From: Streptomyces poonensis
GTDB taxonomy: Bacteria; Actinomycetota; Actinomycetes; Streptomycetales; Streptomycetaceae
Assembly (NCBI RefSeq): GCF_014650915.1
Contig: NZ_BMVW01000006.1
Location: forward strand, 323,401 to 387,400
Direction: 5' to 3'
Length of the DNA: 64,000 nucleotides
Every line of letters begins with the position of its first letter. The stretch's first letter is position 1. Below the pieces are notes generated by a model. It made no database searches. It had not been told where the DNA came from and was given only the letters and a program-made list of their open reading frames with translations. A program made the position numbers and the translations under genes. Below, piece by piece: positions 1 to 7,731 of this stretch.

Positions 1-195
1 CTCGACGACGGCGACGACCTCTTCCGCCACGATGCCGTAGTGCACGGTTTTCGCCAGGTCGTCGTCGGCCGCGGCCGGTCGGGTGTCCAGGCCGAGGGTC
101 AGGTCCACGATGAAGGTCTGGCCCTCTTCGCGTTCCTTCTGGAACACGCCGTGGTGCCCGCGGGCCCTCAGGCCGCGCAGCGCGACACGATCCAC
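1..195 (-). CDS. folB: dihydroneopterin aldolase, 3' end beyond the window
   Basis: FolB converts 7,8-dihydroneopterin to 6-hydroxymethyl-7,8-dihydropterin in folate synthesis. Only the first 65 codons lie in the window; the gene runs off the left edge. The visible part reads VDRVALRGLRARGHHGVFQ, the family's conserved N-terminus with the GxxxxHGVF pattern, followed by a segment of the type DLTLGLDTRPAAADDDLAKTV. The start is the GTG at 195, with AGGAG about 8 nt upstream. It is downstream of folP and the NTF2-like gene on the same strand, so it probably belongs to a fol operon that continues left, usually with folK. Identity is firm despite truncation. Confidence 0.9.
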   Translation of the reverse strand, partial: MDRVALRGLRARGHHGVFQKEREEGQTFIVDLTLGLDTRPAAADDDLAKTVHYGIVAEEVVAVVE

Positions 196-507
196 GCGAA
201 TCACTCCTGCAATCGTCGGGCGGTGTTTTCCGGGTGCCGGTTCCGGTTCCGGCGGACGGGTACCGGATGCCGCCGGTATGCCGTCGGTACCCGGCCCCAC
301 CGAATCTACCTGCGGGCACCGACAGTGCTTGCCCATGAGGGGGTCCGACCTGCCCGTGAGGGGCAAGGTTCACCGGGCGTTTCCGCGGGGGAACACGGCG
401 GCACGGCGGGCCGGAAGCCCGTCCCGCCCGGTCACCGGCCGGTCCGTTCCCGCTCCGTTCGCCGGGGCCGTGATCCTGGCCACTTCCGGGGTGTGGACGT
501 GCCGTCC
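196..507. other. 312-bp intergenic region with one hairpin
   Basis: No gene is seen between folB and the NTF2-like gene. A perfect 9-bp inverted repeat (257-265 and 285-293, CGGGTACCG/CGGTACCCG) with a 19-nt loop could be a weak terminator or a processing site. The gap is large for an operon, so folB may have its own promoter, but I cannot assign one. Confidence 0.4.
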
Positions 508-1011
508 TCAAGCGGGTGTGTCGTCGCCCTCGTCGCCGTCGGTCTCGGCCAGGACCGGGGAGGCGTGGTGCGACCACAGCTTCCAGCCGTCGGAGGTGCG
601 CCGGAAGACGTTCGTGGCGACGACCAGCTGGCCGACGAGCGGGCCCGGCTCCCCTGCGCCCTCGGGGGCCGGTCCGCCGCTGAGGATGTTCTCGGTGCAG
701 GTCACGAGGGCGGTGTCGCCGGTGACGGACACATGGACGTCCGTGAGGAAGAACTGGATGTAGTCGGTGTTCGCCATGATCAGGGCGTACGACCGCAGGA
801 CCTCGCCCCGGCCGGTGAGGACCGGCCAGCCGGGGTGGACGCAGGAGATCACACCGGTGTCCGCCGGGTCGTGGTACTGCTCGTCGACGCCCACGTCTGA
901 GGGGGTCAGCCAGAGCGAGGTGAGGGTTTCGAAGTCACCGCGCTCGATCGCGTCGTAGTAGGCCGTGTTGGCGAGTTCCACCTGCTCGACGTCGATGTGG
1001 GGCGTGCTCAC
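508..1011 (-). CDS. NTF2/SnoaL-like nuclear transport factor 2 family protein
   Basis: A 167-residue single-domain protein of the NTF2 superfamily (SnoaL-like, DUF4440/DUF3225 type). It has the helix ANTAYYDAIERGDFETLTSLW, the strand pattern around a conserved HPGWPVLTGRGEV segment, and a C-terminal DGWKLWSHHASPV strand typical of this cone fold. The GTG start at 1011 overlaps the folP stop by 4 bp (GTGA), so translation is probably coupled. Lying between folP and folB suggests a link to pterin/folate metabolism, but the fold serves both as enzyme and as scaffold, and I cannot name a substrate. Coordinates are firm; function is open. Confidence 0.85.
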   Translation of the reverse strand: MSTPHIDVEQVELANTAYYDAIERGDFETLTSLWLTPSDVGVDEQYHDPADTGVISCVHPGWPVLTGRGEVLRSYALIMANTDYIQFFLTDVHVSVTGDTALVTCTENILSGGPAPEGAGEPGPLVGQLVVATNVFRRTSDGWKLWSHHASPVLAETDGDEGDDTPA

Positions 1012-1874
1012 CGCTCCCGGGCTCCTTCTACGGCCCGTGCCACGCGTACGGCGTCGGCGGTGGCCCGTACCTCGTGGACGCGGACCGCCCAGGCGCCCTC
1101 GTGGGCGGCGAGCGCGGAGACGGCGGCCGTGGCGGCGTCGCGCTCGCGCGCGGGGGGCACGGTGCCCTCGGGGCCGGCCAGGACGCGGCCGAGGAACCGT
1201 TTGCGCGAGGCGGCGACGAGCAGGGGGTGGCCGAGCCCGTGCAGGCGGTCGAGGCGGGCGAGGAGGGCGAGGTCGTGTTCGGCGTCCTTGGAGAAGCCGA
1301 GCCCGGGGTCGACGATGACGCGGTCGGGGGCTATGCCGCCCTCCAGAACGGCCTCCACGCGCGCGTGCAGTTCGTCGACCACCTCCGAGACGACGTCCTC
1401 GTACACGCCCTTGACGTTGCCGCCCTCCAGGAGGCCGCGCCAGTGCATGACGACGAAGGGGGCGCCCGCGGCGGCGACGGCGGGGATCATCGCGGGGTCG
1501 GCGAGACCGCCGCTGACGTCGTTGACGAGGGCGGCACCGGCGGCGAGGGCCTGCTCGGCGACGGAGGCGCGCATGGTGTCGACGGAGACGACGACGCCCT
1601 CGGAGGCGAGACCGCGGACGACGGGCACGACGCGGCGCAGTTCCTCCGCCTCGTCGACGCGGGTGGCGCCGGGGCGGGTGGACTCGCCGCCGACGTCCAC
1701 CAGGTCGGCGCCTTCGGCGACGAGGTCGAGACCGTGCTTGATCGCGACGGTGGTGTCGAACCAGCGGCCGCCGTCGGAGAACGAGTCCGGCGTGACGTTG
1801 ACGACGCCCATGACCGCGCAGCGGTCCCATACGGGCAGCCCCGCCACGTGGGTGCGCTGGTTCTGCTTGCTCAT
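1008..1874 (-). CDS. folP: dihydropteroate synthase
   Basis: FolP condenses 6-hydroxymethyl-dihydropterin pyrophosphate with p-aminobenzoate and is the sulfonamide target. The 288-residue protein has the expected motifs: MGVVNVTPDSFSDGG near the N-terminus (pterin and pABA loop), DVGGESTRPGA, VSVDTMRASVA, NDVSG, the DPGLGFSK segment and the C-terminal AASRKRFLG with the substrate-binding Ser-Arg-Lys. Length is normal for the family. It starts at the ATG at 1874, and its stop overlaps the start of the NTF2-like gene by 4 bp. It is probably the first gene in this window of a fol operon. Confidence 0.96.
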   Translation of the reverse strand: MSKQNQRTHVAGLPVWDRCAVMGVVNVTPDSFSDGGRWFDTTVAIKHGLDLVAEGADLVDVGGESTRPGATRVDEAEELRRVVPVVRGLASEGVVVSVDTMRASVAEQALAAGAALVNDVSGGLADPAMIPAVAAAGAPFVVMHWRGLLEGGNVKGVYEDVVSEVVDELHARVEAVLEGGIAPDRVIVDPGLGFSKDAEHDLALLARLDRLHGLGHPLLVAASRKRFLGRVLAGPEGTVPPARERDAATAAVSALAAHEGAWAVRVHEVRATADAVRVARAVEGARER

Positions 1875-1940
1875 GTGTCCAGCGTAGGCCCCGGGGGCCG
1901 GGCCGGTCCGCCCGCACCGGTTTGTGGGCGGTCTTGGTGG

Positions 1941-3089
1941 TCAGTGGTCGCTGACCGTCTCCAGTTCCACGTCCGCGCGCGGGACGTCCCGCGCGTCCGC
2001 CGCCGTGGAGCGGCGCAGCGCCTCGTGCAGCCGGGACGGGGTGAGAACGCCCAGGAAGCGGCCCTCGCCGGCGTTGTCGACGACCGCTATCCAGCCGGCG
2101 TCGTGCTGGAGCATCGTCGCGAACGCCTGCTTGAGGGACGCGCCCACGGGCAGCCACGCCTCCATGCGGCGGGCGTGCTCCCGTACGGTGCCGGTGCGCA
2201 CGCGCGCGTGCTCGGCCGATATCCAGCCGTGGAGGTTGTCGTCCCCGTCCAGCACCACGGCCCAGCGCGCGTCCAGCTCCCTGGGCAGCGGGTCGTCGAG
2301 GTGCACCACGGGCGGCTGCTCCAGGTCGCCCTCCTCGATCGGCGTCACGGAGAGCCGCTTCAGGCCCCGGTCGGCGCCGACGAAGCCGGCCACGTACTCG
2401 TTCGCGGGCGAGCCCAGCACCGCCGAGGGGGTGTCGAACTGCTCGATGCGGCCGTCCCCGTACACGGCGATGCGGTCGCCGAGCCGTACGGCCTCCTCGA
2501 TGTCGTGGGTGACGAACAGCACCGTCTTGCGGACGGACTGCTGCAGTCTCAGGAACTCGCTCTGCAGCCGCTCGCGCACGACCGGGTCGACCGCGCCGAA
2601 CGGTTCGTCCATGAGGAGGACGGGCGGGTCCGCCGCCAGCGCCCTCGCCACGCCGACGCGCTGGCGCTGGCCGCCGGAGAGCTGGTCGGGGTAGCGGTCG
2701 CCGTAGACGGAGGGGTCGAGGCCGACCAGGTCGAGGAGTTCGGCGGCGCGCTCACGGGCCTTGGCGCGCTTGACGCCCAGCAGGTGCGGCACGGTCGCGG
2801 TGTTGTCGAGCACCGTCCGGTGCGGGAAGAGGCCGACCTGCTGGATGACGTAGCCGATACGGCGCCGCAGCCGCACCGGGTCGACGGCGGAGACGTCCTC
2901 CCCGTCCAGCAGGATGCGGCCGCTCGTGGGCTCGATGAGCCGGTTCACCATCTTCATCGTGGTGGTCTTGCCGCAGCCCGACGGGCCGACCAGCGTGACC
3001 AGTTCGCCCTCGGCGACCTCGAAGGTCAGGTCGTCGACGGCCGTGGTGCCGTCCGCGTACCGCTTGGTGACGTGCTCGAACCGGATCAT
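1941..3089 (-). CDS. glycine betaine/osmoprotectant ABC transporter ATP-binding protein (OpuCA/ProV-like)
   Basis: A 382-residue ATPase of the quaternary-amine uptake family. An N-terminal ABC domain carries Walker A GPSGCGKTTT, Q-loop QQVGLFPHR, signature LSGGQRQRVGVARAL and Walker B VLLMDEPFGAVDP followed by the H-loop His in LFVTHDIEEA. The C-terminal ~140 residues are a CBS-type regulatory region (AGWIAVVDNAGEGRFLGVLTP), which in this family senses ionic strength. It is divergent from the two permease genes instead of sharing their operon, with about 170 bp between the starts, so the transporter must be driven from two promoters. Substrate is inferred from family and neighbours. Confidence 0.88.
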   Translation of the reverse strand: MIRFEHVTKRYADGTTAVDDLTFEVAEGELVTLVGPSGCGKTTTMKMVNRLIEPTSGRILLDGEDVSAVDPVRLRRRIGYVIQQVGLFPHRTVLDNTATVPHLLGVKRAKARERAAELLDLVGLDPSVYGDRYPDQLSGGQRQRVGVARALAADPPVLLMDEPFGAVDPVVRERLQSEFLRLQQSVRKTVLFVTHDIEEAVRLGDRIAVYGDGRIEQFDTPSAVLGSPANEYVAGFVGADRGLKRLSVTPIEEGDLEQPPVVHLDDPLPRELDARWAVVLDGDDNLHGWISAEHARVRTGTVREHARRMEAWLPVGASLKQAFATMLQHDAGWIAVVDNAGEGRFLGVLTPSRLHEALRRSTAADARDVPRADVELETVSDH

Positions 3090-3262
3090 GTCTCCCCATT
3101 GTGGCCGTCGGTGACCGTGGCCGTGTGAAGGCGGTGTTGCGACTGTGCGGCGACCGCCGGTGATTGTCAGTGGCAGGGGCTAGGGTCACCGGCAAGTCAA
3201 GAACACGGGAACTGTTCGGTCCAGCCGCATGTGTTCGACGATTTCGGGGGAGGTGCGGCGGG

Positions 3263-3988
3263 GTGAGCACTCGGCGGAACTGTCTGGTGGAGAACGACTG
3301 GATCTGCGGGGAGTACGTCCGCACCCGCAGCCAGGAGCTGATCGACGCGACGGCGCAGCACATCGGCATCACGGCCGCGTCGGTCGCCCTCGGCGTGCTC
3401 GTGGCCTTCCCGCTGGCGCTGCTGGCCCGCCGGCGGCGGGCCGTCGCGGGCGCGGTCCTCGGGCTGACGACCGTGCTCTACACGATCCCGTCGCTGGCGA
3501 TGTTCTCGCTGCTGCTGCCGTTGTTCGGGCTGTCCGCCGCACTCGTCGTCACCGGGCTCGTGCTGTACTCGCTGACGATCCTGGTGCGCAACATCCTCGC
3601 GGGGCTGCGGGCCGTCCCCGACGAGGCCGTCGAGGCCGCGCGCGGGATGGGATACGGGCCGGTACGGCTGCTGTGGGAGGTCGAACTGCCGCTCGCGCTC
3701 CCGGCGCTGCTCGCGGGCGTACGGATCGCCACGGTCTCCACGGTGGCGCTGACGACGGTGGGCGCGATCGTCGGCCACGGCGGCCTCGGCACGCTGATCC
3801 TCGACGGCCTCGACAGCACCTTCAAGGCGCAGGTGCTCACCGCGTCCGTCCTGTGCGTGCTGCTCGCCGTGGCCGCCGACCTGCTGCTGCTCGGGGCGCA
3901 GCGGCTGCTCACGCCCTGGACGCGGGCGCGGCGGCCGGGGAGCGACCGAATACGTGCCCGTGCGGAGAAGGTGGCGGAGCCGGCATGA
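3263..3988 (+). CDS. osmoprotectant ABC transporter permease 1 (OpuCB-like)
   Basis: A membrane permease of about 241 residues with the BPD-transport inner-membrane fold. Hydrophobic segments include HIGITAASVALGVLVAFPLALLA and LTTVLYTIPSLAMFSLLLPLF; the EAA loop that docks the ATPase reads EAARGMGYGPVRLLWEVELPLALP. I start at the GTG at 3263 because GGGGGAGG lies 9 nt upstream; a GTG eight codons later is an alternative. A TAGGGT hexamer at 3181-3186 is a possible -10. The stop overlaps the next permease by 4 bp (ATGA). Together with the divergent ATPase and the downstream lipoprotein it forms one importer. Confidence 0.9.
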   Translation: MSTRRNCLVENDWICGEYVRTRSQELIDATAQHIGITAASVALGVLVAFPLALLARRRRAVAGAVLGLTTVLYTIPSLAMFSLLLPLFGLSAALVVTGLVLYSLTILVRNILAGLRAVPDEAVEAARGMGYGPVRLLWEVELPLALPALLAGVRIATVSTVALTTVGAIVGHGGLGTLILDGLDSTFKAQVLTASVLCVLLAVAADLLLLGAQRLLTPWTRARRPGSDRIRARAEKVAEPA

Positions 3989-4692
3989 ACGCGATTCCAG
4001 GAGCGTGGGACTGGCTCACCACGAGCGCCAACTGGCAGGGCGAGTCGGGCGTCTGGCACCGGCTCGGCGAGCACCTGTACTTCAGCGGGGTCACCCTCGC
4101 CGTCGCCTGTCTGCTCGCCCTGCCGCTCGCGCTGTGGCTCGGGCACATCGGCAAGGGCGGCGCGCTCGCGGTGAACGTCTCCAACGTGGGGCGGGCGGTG
4201 CCCACGCTGGCGGTGCTGGTGCTGCTGACGCTCACCCCGCTGGGCGAGCACGGTGACCTGCCGACGCTGATCGCACTGGTGCTGTTCGCGGTTCCGCCGC
4301 TGCTGACCAATGCCTACATCGGCATGCGCGAGGTGGACCGGTCGGTGGTGGAGGCCGCGCGCGGCATGGGTATGAGCGGCGGGCAGGTCTTCCGCCGGGT
4401 CGAGCTTCCGCTCGCGTATCCGCTGGTCATGACGGGGCTCCGGTCGGCCGCCGTCCAGGTGGTCGCCACCGCCACGCTCGCCGCGATGGCCGGCGAGGGC
4501 GGGCTCGGGCGGATCATCACGGCCGGGTTCAACCTGCAGAACACGCCGCAGGTCGTGGCGGGCGCCTTCCTGGTGGCGGCTCTCGCGCTGCTGGTCGAGG
4601 GGGTGCTGGTGGTGGCGGGGCGGGTATGCGATCCGTCACCGGCCGCGCGACTGGGCGCCGGGGGGCTGGGCCGTGGGCGCGGTGCTTCCTGA
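3985..4692 (+). CDS. osmoprotectant ABC transporter permease 2 (OpuCD-like)
   Basis: The second membrane subunit, 235 residues, paralogous to the preceding gene. It has five or six hydrophobic helices, the NVGRAVPTLAVLVLL segment and the EAA loop EAARGMGMSGGQVFRRVELPLAYP, followed by GEGGLGRIITAGF, as in OpuC/Opu permeases. ATG start at 3985 inside the upstream stop (translational coupling). About 155 bp of repetitive GGGCCGACGGGCC-type sequence separate it from the lipoprotein gene, so the binding protein may be transcribed separately. Confidence 0.9.
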   Translation: MNAIPGAWDWLTTSANWQGESGVWHRLGEHLYFSGVTLAVACLLALPLALWLGHIGKGGALAVNVSNVGRAVPTLAVLVLLTLTPLGEHGDLPTLIALVLFAVPPLLTNAYIGMREVDRSVVEAARGMGMSGGQVFRRVELPLAYPLVMTGLRSAAVQVVATATLAAMAGEGGLGRIITAGFNLQNTPQVVAGAFLVAALALLVEGVLVVAGRVCDPSPAARLGAGGLGRGRGAS

Positions 4693-4847
4693 GCCGGCTC
4701 GCCCGGAGGGCCGGCTGTGTGGGTCGCTCGGTCGAGCTGAAGGACCGGCGGACTGACGGGCCGGCGGGCCGACGGGCCGACGGGCCGGTGGGCTGACGGA
4801 CTTTCGGATCGGCACGACTTGATCAACTAGCTTGAATTGGGGTGGCG

Positions 4848-5828
4848 ATGCACAGCAGAACGCGCGGACTGCGCCGGATGGCTGTCGCGGCGGTGGCCTT
4901 CGGAACGCTCACCGGAATGCTCGCGGCATGCGGTGGGGAGAGCCTGGAGGACAAGGGTTCGGACGGAAAGTCCGTCGGATCCGGGGGTGACAAGGGCGAA
5001 CTGGTGGTGGGAGCCGCGGGGTTCACCGAGGCGAAGGTCCTGGGGGAGCTCTACAAACAGCTGCTGTCGGACGCCGGTTACGAGGTGACCCTGGCCACCG
5101 TCGAGAACCGCGAGATCTACGCGCCCCAGCTGGAGAAGGGCGCCATCGACGTCGTCCCCGAATACGCGGCGACGCTCGCGGAATTCCTCAACACCGATGA
5201 GAACGGGCCGGATGCCGAGCCGGTCGCCTCCAGTGATGTCGACGCCACGGTCACCGCGCTGCGGAAACTCGCCGAGCCGCGGGGGCTGAAGGTGCTGCCG
5301 CCCGGAGAGGCCGTCGACCAGAACGCGTTCGCGGTGAGCCGGGAATTCGCCGAGAAGCACGACCTGAAAACCCTCTCCGATCTTGGCAAGGCGGGTGTCG
5401 AGGTCAGGATCGCGGCCGGTGACGAGTGCGAGACACGGCCGTTCTGCGCGCCGGGCCTGGAGAAGACGTACGGCATCGAGGTCGCCGCGATCGACCCCAA
5501 GGGTGTCGGGACGACACAGTCCAAGCAGGCCGTGAAGAACGGCACCGACCAGCTGGTTCTGACCACCACCACGGACGCCACACTGAAGAACTTCGACCTC
5601 GTGCTGCTGGAGGACGACAAAAAGCTGCAGAACGCGGACAACGTGCTCCCCGTGGTCAATGCCAAGGACGCGGGTGACCAGGAGATAGCCGATGTGCTCG
5701 GCAAGCTGACCGGTGCGCTCACCACAAATGATCTTGTGGAGCTGAACCGGAAGGTCGACGAGGAGCGCCAGAAGGAGGCCGATGTCGCCGCGGAGTATCT
5801 GGAGTCGAAGGGATTGATCGAGAAGTAG
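4848..5828 (+). CDS. glycine betaine/osmoprotectant-binding lipoprotein (OpuCC/OpuAC-like)
   Basis: Extracytoplasmic substrate-binding lipoprotein of about 326 residues. A signal peptide with basic RTRGLRR, a hydrophobic core and a lipobox ending LAAC is followed by a Gly/Ser/Asp linker. The mature part has ELVVGAAGFTEAKVLGELYKQLL and VVPEYAATLAEFLN, characteristic of the quaternary-amine binding family (OpuAC). I choose the ATG at 4848 with GGGG 5 nt upstream; a GTG two codons earlier is possible. A TTGATCAA palindrome just upstream may belong to its promoter. It supplies ligand to the two permeases before it. Confidence 0.9.
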   Translation: MHSRTRGLRRMAVAAVAFGTLTGMLAACGGESLEDKGSDGKSVGSGGDKGELVVGAAGFTEAKVLGELYKQLLSDAGYEVTLATVENREIYAPQLEKGAIDVVPEYAATLAEFLNTDENGPDAEPVASSDVDATVTALRKLAEPRGLKVLPPGEAVDQNAFAVSREFAEKHDLKTLSDLGKAGVEVRIAAGDECETRPFCAPGLEKTYGIEVAAIDPKGVGTTQSKQAVKNGTDQLVLTTTTDATLKNFDLVLLEDDKKLQNADNVLPVVNAKDAGDQEIADVLGKLTGALTTNDLVELNRKVDEERQKEADVAAEYLESKGLIEK

Positions 5829-6186
5829 GGCGAAGCAGGGGGACGGAGGGGCGGCGTCGTGCGAAGCGCGCGGGGCCACGGGACTCTTTTCCGGACACGT
5901 GCAGGGCCTCTCCGCCCCCGTACTCGCCGTGCTTCCCGTGCTTCCCTCGCGTACTCGTCGGTCCCTGCCGTGCGGATACTCACCGCACTTGCCTCCGCGC
6001 ACCCGCGGACGCTTCTGCCGGAGTCTTCCCGGACGTTTCCCGCAACCGATGTGCAAGCGCTTACGGGAACCGATTCGTGCAGCTTGGCGTGCCTGTCGAT
6101 GTCCGTGACAGTGTGATGGCTCCGAGGTGGCTGTGTTTTTACCTCGGGGGCACCATCATTCGCCTACGCGCGGTAAGTTTCTGGCC
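5829..6186. other. 358-bp intergenic region
   Basis: No gene is convincing here. Near the right end a 7-bp inverted repeat (6122-6128 CCGAGGT and 6141-6147 ACCTCGG) surrounds a T-rich loop just ahead of the next gene, and could act as an operator or 5'-leader hairpin. Confidence 0.4.
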
Positions 6187-7644
6187 ATGCCACGTGGACG
6201 TCATCGCCATTCACCGCCCTTGCACAGGCTGCTTCCTCCTTCGGCGATCGCCGGCGTCTCGGTCGTCTGCGCCCTGGGGCCCTGGCTGTTCTCGGAGCCG
6301 TTTCTGCTCCGGGGACTGGCCGCGGGCGCCGCGGTGACAACGGTCGTGGGCGCGGTTGTCATGCGCCGCTGGGACACGCAGGCGGGCAAACGCGTCGCCG
6401 AACTCACGCGCGCGCGGGCGAGCGACGAGTGGCGGTTCGAGGAGCAGGTCGCCGAGCTGGAGTCCGACCTCGAGGAGTCGCGCGAGCTGCGCCACAGGCT
6501 GGAGGAGAAGCTGCGCGCCAAGCGGGCCGAACTCGCGGGCCTGCGCAACGAGCACGCCGGCCTGCTGCGCCGGTACGCCACCGCGGAGTCGGAGCGCGCG
6601 AGTGCCCTGGAGGGCCGCCGGCTGCTGGCCATAGAGGCATCGGCTCCCGGCACGGCGCGTGCGCTGCCCGCGGGGGCGCCGGTGAGTGAGGGGGCGGGTC
6701 CCGAGACGGCTGCCGTTTCCGCTCCGGATGCTTCGGATGGCCCAAATGCTTTTCGTGACGAGGCAGGCGAGGCAGGCGAGGCAGGCAAGGCGGGTGAGGC
6801 GGGCGTGGCGGACCGGTCCGCTGAGCGCGATGCCGACGAACCGGTGGAGGCGACCGCTCCCGGGGTGTTCTCCCCGGCCGGCTCCGCGCTCTTCCTGCGT
6901 GCCAACTCGGCGCTGAACCGAATCGGCAAGAACGACACCGCGAAGGCGGCGGATGTTGCGAAGGCGGCGGACGCCGGCGGCGTGACCACGGACGTCTGCG
7001 GTGCGACCACGGACGCCGGCGGCGTGACCACGGACGCCGACGAGGCGGGCAGCGCCGACGACAAGGGCGAGGCTGAACCCTCGGAGCCTTCCGGAGCCGC
7101 CGAGCCTTCCGACGAAGCCGTTCAGACCTCCGGAGCCACCGAGCCTTCCGACGAAGCCGTTCAGACCGCCGGAGCCGCCGAGCCCTCCGAAGCCGTTCAG
7201 TCCTCCGGAACCGCCGAGCCCTCCGGGCCCACGGCCACCGCGTCCGGTGACGGCTTCGTCGGTTCCGAGGCGGTCTCCGAGGCGGTCTCCGAGGCGTCGG
7301 CGCCCGCACTGCCCGATCGTTCCTCCGGTCACTTCACGGTGCCGACCGCCGTGGCCGTCGTACCGGCGGCCCCCCGTCGGCGCCCGGCGGTCGAGGGCGG
7401 GTTCGACTTCTTCGGTACGCAGAAGGGGTCGGCCGACACCGAGTCCGTACAGGATTCTGTACAGAACGAAGATCTCGCGGACGTCGTCGGCGAGGAGGCG
7501 CTCGCGCTGCACAAGGCGGAGAACGAGCCCGAGTTCAGGCCCGCGGACGAGGAAGCGCGCAGCGCCGGCCAGGTCATCGACCTGACGGCTCACGACGAGA
7601 CCGAGCGGATCGATCTGCAGGGGCTGCGCAGCGCGGCGTCCTGA
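6187..7644 (+). CDS. membrane-anchored coiled-coil protein with an acidic Ala/Pro/Ser-rich repeat region
   Basis: About 485 residues, function unknown. The N-terminus is basic, then come two hydrophobic helices (IAGVSVVCALGPWLF and GLAAGAAVTTVVGAVVMRRW). A long heptad-type coiled coil follows (EEQVAELESDLEESRELRHRLEEKLRAKRAEL, given as a region of roughly residues 75-130). The middle is low complexity: GEAGEAGKAGEAG, VTTDAGGVTTDA and four degenerate copies of EPSDEAVQTSGA-like units. The C-terminus returns to ordinary composition (GGFDFFGTQ). The ATG at 6187 places the first helix correctly; no strong Shine-Dalgarno is visible. It ends just before a 16-bp terminator. Confidence 0.75.
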   Translation: MPRGRHRHSPPLHRLLPPSAIAGVSVVCALGPWLFSEPFLLRGLAAGAAVTTVVGAVVMRRWDTQAGKRVAELTRARASDEWRFEEQVAELESDLEESRELRHRLEEKLRAKRAELAGLRNEHAGLLRRYATAESERASALEGRRLLAIEASAPGTARALPAGAPVSEGAGPETAAVSAPDASDGPNAFRDEAGEAGEAGKAGEAGVADRSAERDADEPVEATAPGVFSPAGSALFLRANSALNRIGKNDTAKAADVAKAADAGGVTTDVCGATTDAGGVTTDADEAGSADDKGEAEPSEPSGAAEPSDEAVQTSGATEPSDEAVQTAGAAEPSEAVQSSGTAEPSGPTATASGDGFVGSEAVSEAVSEASAPALPDRSSGHFTVPTAVAVVPAAPRRRPAVEGGFDFFGTQKGSADTESVQDSVQNEDLADVVGEEALALHKAENEPEFRPADEEARSAGQVIDLTAHDETERIDLQGLRSAAS

Positions 7645-7660
7645 CATCCTGAACCTCGAC

Positions 7661-7696
7661 CAGGAGGCGGCCGCACACCTGTGCGGCCGCCTCCTG
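7661..7696. terminator. bidirectional terminator hairpin
   Basis: Perfect 16-bp stem (7661-7676 and 7681-7696, CAGGAGGCGGCCGCAC and its complement) with an ACCT loop. It sits between the convergent coiled-coil gene and the PH-domain pair, so it can serve both. There is no U-tract, as is usual in Streptomyces. Confidence 0.8.
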
Positions 7697-7731
7697 TCGT
7701 CCGGGGCACCGCCCCGAACCGTCGGCCCTCG

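Noticed and set aside
1074..3128. 684-residue open frame on the plus strand
   Set aside because: Antisense shadow of folP and the opuCA-like gene, which have unmistakable motifs on the other strand.
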